From: Verrucomicrobiia bacterium
GTDB lineage: Bacteria > Verrucomicrobiota > Verrucomicrobiia > Verrucomicrobiales > DEV007
NCBI GenBank assembly: GCA_030425385.1
Contig: JAUIAH010000030.1
Location: 1-64,000 of the forward strand
Length of the DNA stretch: 64,000 nt
Reading direction: 5' to 3'
Positions within the stretch are counted from its first letter, which is position 1. Every line of letters starts with the position of its first letter. The notes below the pieces were generated by a model. It did not search any database, had not been told where the DNA came from, and saw only the letters and a program-made list of their open reading frames with translations. The position numbers and the translations under genes are program-made. Shown piece after piece: positions 34,820 through 44,027 of the stretch.

Positions 34820-34871
34820 GACGACATCCGGTGAACTGGTTAGGATTTGATCAGTTCACCGGAGTGTCGTC
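34820..34871. terminator. Long hairpin terminator, bidirectional
   Basis: Arms GACGACATCCGGTGAACTG (34820-34838) and CAGTTCACCGGAGTGTCGTC (34852-34871) pair over 19 bp with a single-base bulge; the loop is 13 bases. It lies between the convergent thioredoxin and alcohol dehydrogenase genes. There is no strong T-run. Confidence 0.75.
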
Positions 34872-34879
34872 GAGGTATG

Positions 34880-35887
34880 TTAGTTATCTAGGACGATGCG
34901 ATATCGCGCCTTGCCAGAGCGGAGATGCTCCACGGCATCGTTCACTTTCGCCATGGGATAGTGTTCTGTCACCGGGGTGACGTCATGACGGGCGGCAAAG
35001 GCTAACATCTTCCGGATAACTGCTGGACTCCCGACGGGAGACGCCGTCACTGCTTGTTGGCCAAACATCATCGGCATCACATTAATGGCTAACGGTTCGG
35101 TCACCGCTCCAAGAAAGTGGAGGTGACCGAGCGGTTTGAGCGTGGCCATGAAGGCATTCCAATCGAGAGACACGTTCACAGTGCTCAGGATGAGATCGAA
35201 ACTTCCCGCAGCGGCTTTGATGGCATCGGCATCGCGCGAATTGATGGCGTGATGCGCTCCTAACGATTTCGCCTCCTCCTGTTTAGATTCGCTCGAAGTA
35301 AATGCAGTCACCTCGCATCCCCAGGCACGGGCGAACTTCAGCGCCATGTGTCCCAGCCCGCCGATACCGATCACGGCCACACTGCTCGTGGGTTCGATGC
35401 CCAATTCGACGAATGGGCTGAACACGGCCATCCCGCCGCATAGAAGGGGCCCCGCCTTGGACGCATCGAGTTCTTTGGGAATCTTGGCCACACTGGCAGA
35501 ATGCGCTCGAACGGCATCGGCAAAGCCACCATGCCGCCCGGCGATGGTGGGTTCCGCAGAGGTGCAGAGATTGTGGTGACCAGAAAGGCACTGGTCGCAG
35601 AACATGCAATAGCCCGCGTGCCAACCAAGCCCAACGCGATCGCCAACCTCTAAATGTGAAACGCCCTCGCCAGCACTGGTCACCTTGCCAATCACTTCGT
35701 GACCCGGCACCAGGGGGAAGGCGCTGATTCCCCAGGCATCCTCCACCATGCTGAGATCGCTATGACAGATCCCGCATGACTCGACTGCGATATCGACCTG
35801 ATGGGTTCCAAGATCACCAAGATCGTATTGAAAGGGCTCGAGTGAGGCATTTGCCTCCTTGGCTGCGTAGGCGTTGATGGTAGGCAT
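34880..35887 (-). CDS. Zinc-dependent alcohol dehydrogenase (YahK/CAD-like)
   Basis: 335 residues from ATG 35887 ([20 protein letters not shown]); an upstream in-frame ATG at 35920 is less likely. It is a medium-chain dehydrogenase: catalytic zinc ligands in [11 protein letters not shown] and GHEVIG, the structural-zinc cysteines in [15 protein letters not shown], and the cofactor motif [17 protein letters not shown], where GxGGLG and a downstream SSE suggest NADPH. YahK-like enzymes reduce many aldehydes. It is divergent from the nemR-like gene, and operator C lies in the shared region about 95 bases upstream, so it is probably in the same regulon. Confidence 0.93.
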   Translation of the reverse strand: MPTINAYAAKEANASLEPFQYDLGDLGTHQVDIAVESCGICHSDLSMVEDAWGISAFPLVPGHEVIGKVTSAGEGVSHLEVGDRVGLGWHAGYCMFCDQCLSGHHNLCTSAEPTIAGRHGGFADAVRAHSASVAKIPKELDASKAGPLLCGGMAVFSPFVELGIEPTSSVAVIGIGGLGHMALKFARAWGCEVTAFTSSESKQEEAKSLGAHHAINSRDADAIKAAAGSFDLILSTVNVSLDWNAFMATLKPLGHLHFLGAVTEPLAINVMPMMFGQQAVTASPVGSPAVIRKMLAFAARHDVTPVTEHYPMAKVNDAVEHLRSGKARYRIVLDN

Positions 35888-35981
35888 GGTAGGTTCTCTA
35901 GCATCGGACGGTGCCCGCATCTACAAAGGCTTTGGATGAACCATCACAAATTTCCGAAATAACGCAGAAATATCTTGCAAT

Positions 35982-36000
35982 TTAAGACGACTGGTCTAAT
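35982..36000. promoter_or_regulatory. NemR-like operator, site C
   Basis: TTAAGACGACTGGTCTAAT differs from site A at only two positions of the left arm. It lies 11 bases upstream of the TetR start and is again preceded by TTGCAA, so it should autorepress that gene and could repress the divergent alcohol dehydrogenase. Confidence 0.75.
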
Positions 36001-36010
36001 CTGATCGCTC

Positions 36011-36604
36011 ATGGCCGGAGTCACTACCAAAGAGCGTATATTAGAAGCTGCTGAGGAAATCATGCTGGAGAAGAGTTTCCACTCCGTGGGGCTCAACGAG
36101 ATCTTGAAAGCGGTGAATGTGCCCAAAGGCTCCTTCTACCACCACTTTGACTCGAAAGAGCACTTTGGAGTGGAGTTATTGAAACATTACACGGATTCTT
36201 CCAACGCTCGGAAGCGGCGATTACTCTTGTCGTCTGAGCCTGAGGCCAATCCTCGTGCACGTCTCCTCACGCTCTTGGAGTCCAGCATTGCCTGTTTCCT
36301 GGAAAGTGGCGGCAAGTGTTCGTGCCTCATCGTCAAGTTGGCATCCGAAGTGTCCAACTTCAGTGAAGCGATGAGGGAAGTGCTGGAGAAGGGGCAGAAG
36401 GAATGGAGTGGTATCACCGAGCAAGTGCTGCGAGAAGGGATCGAGAAGGAGGCGATTGCGCCAATCGCGGATCCCGCCGTAACCGCGCAGTTGATCAATA
36501 GTCTGTGGATGGGTGCCCTTCTAGAATCAGTCGTCGCGCGAAGCGTGGATCCGTTGAGGCAAGCTCTTCGTCATATCGCGGACACCCTCGTTCCGACACC
36601 CTAA
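36011..36604 (+). CDS. nemR: TetR family repressor, NemR-like
   Basis: A 197-residue TetR protein. The N-terminal helix-turn-helix is GLNEILKAVNVPKGSFYHHF (27-46), close to E. coli NemR. The segment CSCLIVKLASEVSNFSEAMR (103-122) matches NemR GCLTVKLSAEVCDLSEDMR, so Cys105 corresponds to the redox-active Cys106 of NemR; Cys103 is an extra nearby cysteine. NemR releases DNA when this Cys reacts with electrophiles, quinones or hypochlorite. Its probable operator GACTGGTCTA occurs at four places around it, beside an SDR-thioredoxin operon, an alcohol dehydrogenase, itself and an RND pump. An old yellow enzyme, the partner of NemR in E. coli, is encoded 6 kb away. Confidence 0.85.
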   Translation: MAGVTTKERILEAAEEIMLEKSFHSVGLNEILKAVNVPKGSFYHHFDSKEHFGVELLKHYTDSSNARKRRLLLSSEPEANPRARLLTLLESSIACFLESGGKCSCLIVKLASEVSNFSEAMREVLEKGQKEWSGITEQVLREGIEKEAIAPIADPAVTAQLINSLWMGALLESVVARSVDPLRQALRHIADTLVPTP

Positions 36605-36627
36605 TTACTCTTCTTCTTAGCTCGAAA

Positions 36628-36646
36628 TTAAACCGACTGGTCTACT
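36628..36646. promoter_or_regulatory. NemR-like operator, site D
   Basis: TTAAACCGACTGGTCTACT contains the conserved core CGACTGGTCTA and lies 21 bases before the first gene of the RND efflux operon, separating it from the nemR-like gene. It would let the regulator control the pump directly. Confidence 0.65.
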
Positions 36647-36666
36647 AGTCGAGAAGGTCCAGTCAA

Positions 36667-38151
36667 ATGACCAGAATGACGATCATCAGGAAGCCCGCGT
36701 ATGCTGCCATCGCTCGTGGTATCCATCAGCACGCTAGAGCGCTGTTTGTTAGAATCAGAATGGCATCATTGTGGCCTGCCGCGGTGACGATGACCTTGTT
36801 AGTGGGTTGTCAGACCCCGGCGACCTTACAGGTGCCCAAAGCTGCTTCACCTAGCATATTCAAAGGACAGAGCGAGGGCATGGTCGTGCGCCCAGAGTGG
36901 TGGCTTGTCTTCGACGATGCGGAATTGAGGCGCCTGGCGACGCGTCTCGATGATGGCAATCTTGAGCTGCAGGCTGCCCTGGCTCGAGCCGATCAGGCCT
37001 ATGCTGCCTTGGGCCTCGCACGAGCGGACAGAGTTCCTAGCATCAACGCCAACGGTTCCGTGCAGCGGAGCCGTAGCTCAGAGAATGAACAGAGTGGCGG
37101 GTCATTTCCTAACTACGCGAGCCAGTATCGCGCTGGGCTAGCGCTAGGATGGGAGATTGATCTCTGGGGACGTGTGCGAAAGCTAGTGGAGGCGGGACAA
37201 GCCGATGCGCAGGTCGCTGAAGCACTGGTGGAAGATGTTAGACTGGCGCTTCGTGGCCAATTGGCGCGCAACTACTTTGCGCTGCGGACACTCGATGAAG
37301 AGCAGCAAGTCTTGCGAGACGCCGTCACGACGCGCGAAGCGAATCTGAAGCTGGCGCAGCGGCGCTTCGATGGGGGGATCACGCCGGAGTTGGATGTGGC
37401 ACGGGCAGCAACCGAGCTTGCCGCCACGCGTTCGGAACTGGCCAGCCTGCAAGGACCACGCACTCGGCTAGAGAATGCCATTGCTGTCTTGTTAGGCGAG
37501 GCGCCAGCCGATTTCCGTTTGGACGCGCGCGGGTTGTCCGCGAAGCTTCCTGGGATTCGCGCGGGCCTACCCATGGAAACTCTCGCCGCCCGGCCCGACG
37601 TGGCCGCCGCAAAGGCGCGACTCATAGCGGCACAGGCACGCGTCGGCGTGGCGCAGGCTGAGTTCTTTCCAAGAGTGAGCCTGGTGGGAAGTGGTGGTCT
37701 CTCTAGCATTCAGGCCAGCAATTTCGTCAAGTGGAGCAGCCGCACATTCACGCTTGGGCCAGAAGTGAGCGTGCCCATCTTTCAAGGGGGACGTCTCAGG
37801 GCGAATGAGGCACGCGCCCGTGCGGCATACGCTGAAGCCGTGGCCAACTATCGGCAGACCGTTCTCAATGCGTTAGGCGATGTCGAGAATGCGATGGCCG
37901 ACTTGGCGGCGCTTCGGAATCAAACAGGAGCCCAAGATGAAGCTGTGCGAGCGGCCGAACGGGCTCTGGCGTTGTCAACTCGTCGCTACGAGGCGGGTTT
38001 GGTGAGTTCTATCGAAGTCATCGATGCCGTGCGAGAGCAACTTAATGCGCAGCGCCGTGCCGTGCAGATCCGTGGCCAGCAATTCGAATCCACCGTCCAA
38101 TTGATTCAAGGCCTTGGCGGTGGGCTTTCTACCAAGCATACCTCTACATGA
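36667..38151 (+). CDS. RND outer-membrane factor (OprM/NodT-type lipoprotein)
   Basis: TolC-superfamily efflux channel of 494 residues from ATG 36667, which has purines GAGAAGG upstream. An ATG at 36760 (MASLWPAAVTMTLLVGC) would give a more usual lipoprotein signal with lipobox LVGC, so the real start is open. The mature part shows the two tandem OEP units: EWWLVFDDAELRRLATRLDD, LGWEIDLWGRVRKLVEAGQA and DAQVAEALVEDVRLALRGQL, and in the second half AQARVGVAQAEFFPRVSLVG and GDVENAMADLAALR. It forms the outer-membrane exit duct of the pump with the next two genes, to which it is coupled by a 4-base overlap. Confidence 0.92.
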   Translation: MTRMTIIRKPAYAAIARGIHQHARALFVRIRMASLWPAAVTMTLLVGCQTPATLQVPKAASPSIFKGQSEGMVVRPEWWLVFDDAELRRLATRLDDGNLELQAALARADQAYAALGLARADRVPSINANGSVQRSRSSENEQSGGSFPNYASQYRAGLALGWEIDLWGRVRKLVEAGQADAQVAEALVEDVRLALRGQLARNYFALRTLDEEQQVLRDAVTTREANLKLAQRRFDGGITPELDVARAATELAATRSELASLQGPRTRLENAIAVLLGEAPADFRLDARGLSAKLPGIRAGLPMETLAARPDVAAAKARLIAAQARVGVAQAEFFPRVSLVGSGGLSSIQASNFVKWSSRTFTLGPEVSVPIFQGGRLRANEARARAAYAEAVANYRQTVLNALGDVENAMADLAALRNQTGAQDEAVRAAERALALSTRRYEAGLVSSIEVIDAVREQLNAQRRAVQIRGQQFESTVQLIQGLGGGLSTKHTST

Positions 38152-39320
38152 AATCCTCGTTTCTCTATTCATTGGGACTCTTCTCTGGAATCGCCCTGCT
38201 CAGCAGTTGTGAACGCGAGCGTCCCCATGCGCAGCCACCCACGCCTGTGAGCGTCGCGCAGCCCATCGAACGCCAAGTGGAACTGACAGAAACCTACACG
38301 GGGCGACTAGCCGCGGTCGAAGAAGTGGACCTGCGGGCGCGTGTGAGTGGATACGTGCAATCAGTGCATTTCACGGAGGGACAGAAAGTCGAGAAGGGTC
38401 AGCTGATGTTCCAGATCGATCCGCGACTGTTCGATGCGGCGTTGGCGGCAGCGAATGCGAAAGTGAAACAAGCAGAAGCTCGTCGTAAGCTGGCGCAATC
38501 CAACTTGGCCCGGGCTGAGGATTTGGTGAAAGATAATGCGATATCCCGTGAAGAGGCGGATGTACGGCGAAGTGAATTTGAGCAAGCGGAGGCGGATCTC
38601 TTGGTAGCTCAAGCGGGTGTGCAAACGGCTGCGTTGGATCGAGAATTCGCCAATGTGGAAGCACCCATTTCTGGCATTGCTAGTCGATTTCTGGTCACTC
38701 CAGGTAATTACATCACCGGTGGGCTGCCGAACTCCACCTTATTGGCAACGATCGTGCCTCACCATCCCATTCATTGTTACTTTGAAGTGGACGAACGCCA
38801 AGTCCTGAAGTTCACACGCATGTTCTTTGAGGGAAAGACAGGGGGACGTGCGGGAGAACGACCGACCGTGGATATCGCGGTTTCGGATAGCGACGCCTTT
38901 GAGTTCAAAGGAACCATCGATTTCTCGGAGAACCGGTTGGACGAAAGCACCGCAACCATTCAACTGCGAGCGTTGGTGGAGAATGAGAACGAATTTCTCA
39001 CGCCCGGGCTCTTTGCTCGCGTTCGCATTCCGATTGGCGAACCCTTTCAAGCCATTCTCGTGCGTGATAGTGCGCTTGGCTTTGATCAATCGAAGCGGTT
39101 CGCGTGGATCTTGCAAGAAGATGGAACGGTGAAGCGACGCTTTGTCGAAACGGGTCCTTTGGAGGGGTCCCTACGTATGGTGACCTCAGGTGTGACCACT
39201 CAAGATCGCCTGGTGGTGAGTCGTATCCAGTTGTTGCAGGATGGCGCGTCAGTCACGCCCACCCCTGTGGAAATGGCGGCGGAATCAAGTGCTCAGACCG
39301 GAGAGGCCACCGACGCATGA
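38148..39320 (+). CDS. RND periplasmic adaptor (MexE/AcrA-type membrane fusion protein)
   Basis: A 390-residue adaptor with a lipoprotein signal (LFSGIALLSSC, Cys about 20). Domains in order are the lipoyl/barrel-sandwich half-motifs (VDLRARVSGYVQSVHFTEGQ; FANVEAPISGIASRF), a coiled-coil hairpin between them (about 95-165), a beta-barrel (RPTVDIAVSDSDAFEFKGTI) and the membrane-proximal end. It links the inner-membrane pump to the outer-membrane factor. The start overlaps the OMF stop and its own stop overlaps the pump start (ATGA at both joints), so the three are strictly coupled. Confidence 0.94.
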   Translation: MKSSFLYSLGLFSGIALLSSCERERPHAQPPTPVSVAQPIERQVELTETYTGRLAAVEEVDLRARVSGYVQSVHFTEGQKVEKGQLMFQIDPRLFDAALAAANAKVKQAEARRKLAQSNLARAEDLVKDNAISREEADVRRSEFEQAEADLLVAQAGVQTAALDREFANVEAPISGIASRFLVTPGNYITGGLPNSTLLATIVPHHPIHCYFEVDERQVLKFTRMFFEGKTGGRAGERPTVDIAVSDSDAFEFKGTIDFSENRLDESTATIQLRALVENENEFLTPGLFARVRIPIGEPFQAILVRDSALGFDQSKRFAWILQEDGTVKRRFVETGPLEGSLRMVTSGVTTQDRLVVSRIQLLQDGASVTPTPVEMAAESSAQTGEATDA

Positions 39321-42300
39321 AGTATCTCGCTTTCTTCTTTATCGATCGGCCGCGTTTCGCGACCGTGTTATCGCTGCTGATCGTATTTATCGGTTTATTG
39401 GCGTATACCGGATTGCCGGTGGCTCAGTTCCCAGAGGTGGCGCCACCGACTGTGGTGGTGCGAGGTGCGTATCCGGGAGCCACGCCTGACACCATTGCCA
39501 AGACCGTCGCTGCTCCGATCGAGCAAGAAGTGAATGGCGTTGAAGGGATGCTTTACATGAATTCACAGAGCACCTCAGATGGAGCTTATGAACTCACGGT
39601 CACCTTCGAGCTCGGGACGGATTTGGATAGTGCTCAGGTTCTGGTTCAGAACCGCGTTGCGATGGCAGAACCTCGACTTCCAGAGGAGGTCCGGCGTATT
39701 GGCGTCACCGTGCAGAAAGCCTCTCCAGATTTATTGCTAGTGGTGCAGATGTATTCGCCAGACGAGACCTTTGATCTGCTCTATGTTTCTAATTATGCGC
39801 TGCTACAGGTGCGTGAGAGACTGCGGCGACTGGATGGGGTGGGGGATGTTCGCCTCTTTGGAGGACGAGAATACAGCATGCGCGTTTGGCTTGATCCACA
39901 GCGATTGGCTCTCTTTGAACTGACACCTGGAGAAGTGGTTAGCGCGCTTCGACAACAGAATCTGCAGGTAGCGGCGGGCACCATCGGCCAGGAACCCATG
40001 GACACTGCGGTCCCGTTTCAGGTGCAGGTGACCACTCTGGGAAGACTCGATGATGAAGCGCAATTTGAACAAGTCATCGTCAAGACCGGTGCGGATGGTC
40101 GCGTGGTGAAATTGAAGGATGTCGCTCGGATCGAATTGGGGGCGCTCGACTATAACGTCAATGCCTATCTCAATGAGGTGTCGACCCTGGCCATGCCGGT
40201 CTTTCAGCGTCCCGGGTCCAATGCGCTCGATACGGCGGATGCGATCAGAGGGGCAATGGAGGAAATGGCCGCGGAGTTTCCCGAGGGTTTGGAATACAAT
40301 ATCGTTTATGACCCAACTCGTTTCATTTCGAAATCCATTGATGCTGTGATCGAAACGCTGATCGAGGCGGTTTTATTGGTGGTGCTCGTGATGATCATCT
40401 TTCTGCAGTCGTGGCGCGCAGCGGTCATTCCCATTCTCGCCATACCTGTCTCGCTCATTGGTACCTTCGCGGTCATGGCAGCGTTCGATTATTCTTTGAA
40501 CAATCTCACGCTATTCGGGCTGGTCTTGGCCATTGGTATCGTCGTCGATGATGCGATCGTGGTTGTCGAGAATATTGAACGTAATCTCGCTGATGGTCTG
40601 AGCCCGCGAGAGGCGACGCGCAAAGCCATGGCAGAGGTGAGTGGTGCCCTGGTCGCCACGTCGCTAGTGCTATTGGGTGTCTTTGTTCCCACGGCGTTCT
40701 TGGGGGGGATCAGTGGACAATTCTATCGACAGTTTGCGCTCACTATCGCTACGTCCACAGTCATTTCGACGGTGGTTTCGCTGACATTGAGTCCGGCGCT
40801 TGGCGTGATCCTGTTCCGGGAAGCACGCGCCAAGAAGGACTGGATCACACGACTGCTTGATACCGTGTTAGGGTGGTTCTTCAGGCTCTTCAACCGTGGA
40901 TTTGATTCGTCCAATCGGGCTTATGCCTGGGCAGTGCGGCGATCGATGCGATTGGGAGTGGTGATGTTTCTCCTCTATGCCGGGTTGTTGGCGATGGCCG
41001 GAATGGGATTCAAGGCGGTTCCAAGTGGATTCATCCCGGGGCAAGATCAGGGCTATGCAATTGTGGCTTCTCAACTGCCCACTGGGGCTTCCTTGCAACG
41101 GAGTGATGAGATCGCGAAACAATTGATTGAACTGGTCAAAGGGGTCGACGGCGTCAGTGGAGTGGTGGGTTTCGCCGGTTTCAATGGCGCCACGTTTTCC
41201 AATGCCTCCAATGCTATCGTGCTGTTTCCAGTCTTTGATGACTTTGACAATCGACGATCTACTGATTTGTCGGGCCCGGCGATTATCGAAAGGCTGCGCG
41301 GGGTCACGATGGCGGTCGAAGATGCGCTGACCATTGTTCTCCCGCCACCATCTGTGCGTGGTTTGGGTAATGGCGGCGGCTTCAAGATGCAGGTGCAGGA
41401 TCGTGCAGGGCTCGGCTATGCGACCTTAGAGCAGGCTACCTGGGGATTGATTGGTGCATCCATGCAGCAGCCCGAGATTGCGCAACCATTCACTCCATTC
41501 ACCTCAAATGCCCCTCAGTTCTTCGCCGATATTGATCGTGAGAAAGCACTTAAACTAGGGGTTCCGCTAGGGCGTGTGTTCGAGACGTTGGAGATCTATC
41601 TCGGTTCGGCCTTTGTGAATGAACTCAATCTTTATGGGCGTACCTACCGAGTGACGGCTCAGGCGGATGCCACTTTTCGAGATGCCTCCGAAGATGTGGC
41701 GCGTCTCAAAACGCGCAGTCAAACTGGGGAGATGGTGCCGCTCGGGTCCATCATGGATCTGAAACAGCGGACGGGTCCAGATCGCGTCGTGCGGCACAAT
41801 CTTTACCCATCGGCGGATCTGCTGGGGGCTACTACGCCGACCTTCAGCACTGGCCAAGCGCTTGATCGCATGGAGCAATTGGCCGCGCAGCGTCTGCCAC
41901 AGGGGATCTCGTATGAGTGGACCGAACTAGCCTACCAGGAGCGCTATGGAGGGAACTCGAGCATCGTGATCTTTCTTCTCGCCATTCTCTTTGTCTTCAT
42001 GCTGCTCGCAGCGCAGTATGAAAGCTGGGGATTGCCTCTGGCGGTCATTCTCACCGTGCCTCTTTGTTTGATTGGAGCCATTTGGGGCGTCTGGATTCGT
42101 GGGATGGATAATAATGTTCTCACGCAGATTGGCCTGGTTGTTCTTATTGGCTTAGCGAGTAAGAATGCCATTCTGATTGTTGAATTCGCTCGCCAGCTTG
42201 AGGATGAAGGGCGCGATCGCTTTGCGGCTGCGCTTGAGGCAGCCAAGCTGCGCCTTCGTCCCATCCTCATGACTGCCATGGCCTTCATTCTGGGCGTTCT

Positions 42301-42457
42301 GCCCCTCGTGCTCGCCGCTGGACCAGGGGCCGAGATGCGCCAAGCCCTGGGCACCGCTGTATTCTATGGCATGATTGCCGCCACTTTCTTTGGGGTATTC
42401 TTTGCGCCGTTCTTCTATGTGCTGGTGCGAGGATTTGGAGTCAAGCGCGAGGTGTGA
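39317..42457 (+). CDS. RND multidrug efflux pump (HAE1 family, AcrB/MexF-like)
   Basis: 1046 residues from ATG 39317 (MKYLAFFFIDRPRFATVLSL), the normal HAE1 length; a longer frame from 39104 runs inside the adaptor gene and is not used. Features are 12 transmembrane segments, the porter-domain start QFPEVAPPTVVVRGAYPGAT, the proton-relay pair Asp-Asp in LAIGIVVDDAIVVVENIERN (TM4), a C-terminal half beginning near residue 540, and LVVLIGLASKNAILIVEFAR (TM10-11). Driven by the proton gradient, it would export hydrophobic drugs or toxic organics from the periplasm and inner leaflet. The operon is preceded by NemR-like operator D. Confidence 0.96.
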   Translation: MKYLAFFFIDRPRFATVLSLLIVFIGLLAYTGLPVAQFPEVAPPTVVVRGAYPGATPDTIAKTVAAPIEQEVNGVEGMLYMNSQSTSDGAYELTVTFELGTDLDSAQVLVQNRVAMAEPRLPEEVRRIGVTVQKASPDLLLVVQMYSPDETFDLLYVSNYALLQVRERLRRLDGVGDVRLFGGREYSMRVWLDPQRLALFELTPGEVVSALRQQNLQVAAGTIGQEPMDTAVPFQVQVTTLGRLDDEAQFEQVIVKTGADGRVVKLKDVARIELGALDYNVNAYLNEVSTLAMPVFQRPGSNALDTADAIRGAMEEMAAEFPEGLEYNIVYDPTRFISKSIDAVIETLIEAVLLVVLVMIIFLQSWRAAVIPILAIPVSLIGTFAVMAAFDYSLNNLTLFGLVLAIGIVVDDAIVVVENIERNLADGLSPREATRKAMAEVSGALVATSLVLLGVFVPTAFLGGISGQFYRQFALTIATSTVISTVVSLTLSPALGVILFREARAKKDWITRLLDTVLGWFFRLFNRGFDSSNRAYAWAVRRSMRLGVVMFLLYAGLLAMAGMGFKAVPSGFIPGQDQGYAIVASQLPTGASLQRSDEIAKQLIELVKGVDGVSGVVGFAGFNGATFSNASNAIVLFPVFDDFDNRRSTDLSGPAIIERLRGVTMAVEDALTIVLPPPSVRGLGNGGGFKMQVQDRAGLGYATLEQATWGLIGASMQQPEIAQPFTPFTSNAPQFFADIDREKALKLGVPLGRVFETLEIYLGSAFVNELNLYGRTYRVTAQADATFRDASEDVARLKTRSQTGEMVPLGSIMDLKQRTGPDRVVRHNLYPSADLLGATTPTFSTGQALDRMEQLAAQRLPQGISYEWTELAYQERYGGNSSIVIFLLAILFVFMLLAAQYESWGLPLAVILTVPLCLIGAIWGVWIRGMDNNVLTQIGLVVLIGLASKNAILIVEFARQLEDEGRDRFAAALEAAKLRLRPILMTAMAFILGVLPLVLAAGPGAEMRQALGTAVFYGMIAATFFGVFFAPFFYVLVRGFGVKREV

Positions 42458-42481
42458 GCGCATGGAGGATGGGCGCCACGC

Positions 42482-43600
42482 CTAAGCCACGTCTGGTTTC
42501 CCGGCACCTTGATACCGTGATAGCCAATGCGCGTAAGGTGCCGGGAGCACCCAATCGGGTTGATCCACTTTCAGCTCATGCGCGAGTTGATAAACATAGT
42601 GGGGATTGGCGAGATGGGCCCGGCCGATCATGACAAGGTCGAGTTGCTCCTCGGCGATGAGTCTTTCGGCATCGTGAGAAGCGCCCATTCCCCAGGCAGA
42701 GCCTACCGGGATGTCGGCCTCGCGCCGAACGCGTCCAGCAATTGGCCCGAGAAAGGCCGGTGTGGCCCAAGGGATATTCGTATCCGGAATCACGAAATTG
42801 ATCGATACATTGAAGAAATCGAGTCCAGACTCTTTGAATCGTCTGACTAGTTCAATGGATTCCGCGACCGTTTCTTCATCGCGACCATCATACTCGATCA
42901 CTCCCATTCTCGCGGTGAGCGGCAAGTTTTCGGGCCAGACCTGACGCACGGCTTGAAGGGTTTCTAATGGGAAGCGGGCTCGATTGTCAAAGGTGCCACC
43001 ATAAGCATCAGTGCGCTTGTTGCTGTGTGGAGAGAAGAAACTCTGGGCGAGATAACCATGAGCAAAGTGCAATTCGAGCCATTCGAAACCCGCATCGATA
43101 GCGCGGCGGGCGGCAGCGACATATGCTTCTCTGACGCGCTCGATATCGTCGATGGACATTTCCTTGGGAACTCGTGGCAAATTCTCGCCAAAAGCGATCG
43201 CTGAAGGAGCAATTGGCTGCCACGCCTGAGGATCCTCTGCGGGGAGGTGGTCATCGCCTTCCCAGGGTTTATTGGCGCTGGCTTTCCGCCCAGCATGGGC
43301 GATTTGGATGCCGGGAACGGCGCCTGCTTTCTTGATCGAGGCGGCTATGTGGGCGAGGCCCTCAACTTGCCCGTCTTCCCAGAGACCAGTGCAGCCCGGC
43401 GTGATGCGGCCTTCTGGCGAAACACCAGTGGCCTCAACAATGACCAATCCAGCACCTCCGCGCGCCATGCCCGGATAGTGAACCTGGTGCCAATCATTGG
43501 TATACCCATCGGTAGCGCTATACTGGCACATGGGCGGTACGACAACGCGATTGCGGAGGGTGACATCTTTTAGGGTGAATGGTGTGAAGAGTGCGGACAT
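42482..43600 (-). CDS. namA: Old yellow enzyme (YqjM/NamA-type NADPH:flavin oxidoreductase)
   Basis: A 372-residue FMN TIM-barrel enzyme of the thermophilic-like OYE class. Diagnostic residues are VVPPMCQYSA (Cys25, the FMN modulator corresponding to Cys26 of YqjM), GIQIAHAGRKAS (His/Arg), and LELHFAHGYLAQSFFSPHSN, in which the His/Asn substrate pair appears as His...H with an Asn following. The end PYAHWLSRYQ is also typical. OYEs reduce activated C=C bonds of enones, quinones, maleimides and nitro compounds. It is convergent with the RND pump. No copy of the GACTGGTCTA operator is visible upstream, so its link to the NemR-like regulator rests on function and proximity. Confidence 0.93.
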   Translation of the reverse strand: MSALFTPFTLKDVTLRNRVVVPPMCQYSATDGYTNDWHQVHYPGMARGGAGLVIVEATGVSPEGRITPGCTGLWEDGQVEGLAHIAASIKKAGAVPGIQIAHAGRKASANKPWEGDDHLPAEDPQAWQPIAPSAIAFGENLPRVPKEMSIDDIERVREAYVAAARRAIDAGFEWLELHFAHGYLAQSFFSPHSNKRTDAYGGTFDNRARFPLETLQAVRQVWPENLPLTARMGVIEYDGRDEETVAESIELVRRFKESGLDFFNVSINFVIPDTNIPWATPAFLGPIAGRVRREADIPVGSAWGMGASHDAERLIAEEQLDLVMIGRAHLANPHYVYQLAHELKVDQPDWVLPAPYAHWLSRYQGAGKPDVA

Positions 43601-43705
43601 GAATACAGTAACGGTGAGGGGAATGACTCGCCCAATCTTGAGCGTTTACGAGTGGGGATCGGTGAAGATTCGCACGTCGTCTCGATTGGCTTCTAAGCCT
43701 AGAAT

Positions 43706-44022
43706 CTATGGTAGCGCGGTGAAGAAATGCTTCAGTTTCTTCAGGTCAAGGAGGTCATGGGTGCGAACGCTATTGCATCCACATGGACCACTTGCACGAG
43801 TTTGATTGCAGGCAGCGCTTGCCGAATCTCTTGATGGACGGCAGGCGGCAAGTGATCGCAGAGCTGGAGGGTATCCGTCCCGCATCGTCGTTGTTGGTCG
43901 ATGATCTTTTTGGATGCTGTCTCGCTGGTGAGGAGAAAGGTGTCGATGGGTGGGGGCACGGTCGCAGCGATCTCGGCAATCAAGGGCTCTGAGATCACGC
44001 CACTCTCTCCTGGAGGTGGCAA
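43706..44022 (-). pseudogene. Phosphoribosylanthranilate isomerase (TrpF-like) remnant
   Basis: The stretch from about 44010 to 43770 reads ISEPLIAEIAATVPPPIDTF, LLTSETASKKIIDQQRRCGT, DTLQLCDHL and LPAIKLVQVVHV, which is the middle of a TrpF/PRAI-family protein. Its N-terminus is missing, and the reading frame ends soon after at 43741. In another frame, down to a TAG at 43706-43708, DLKKLKHFFTALP resembles the family C-terminus. About half of the expected 215 residues is left, so the 5' end and an internal part are gone. It lies five bases downstream of the AraC-family gene on the same strand and is not expected to make active enzyme. Confidence 0.72.
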
Positions 44023-44027
44023 GTTGT

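Noticed and set aside
34812-34830. TTTAGACGAC just after thioredoxin, resembling the left half of the NemR-like operator.
   Set aside because: It is part of the stem of the long terminator hairpin, lacks the GGTCTA half, and lies between two stop codons rather than at a promoter.
39104-39316. N-terminal extension of the RND pump.
   Set aside because: It lies inside the adaptor gene in another frame; the pump starts at 39317 in a normal ATGA overlap and then has the standard length.
42481-43740. NemR-like operator upstream of the old yellow enzyme.
   Set aside because: No GACTGGTCTA or its complement is present in 43601-43740, so direct control by the TetR protein is not supported by sequence.
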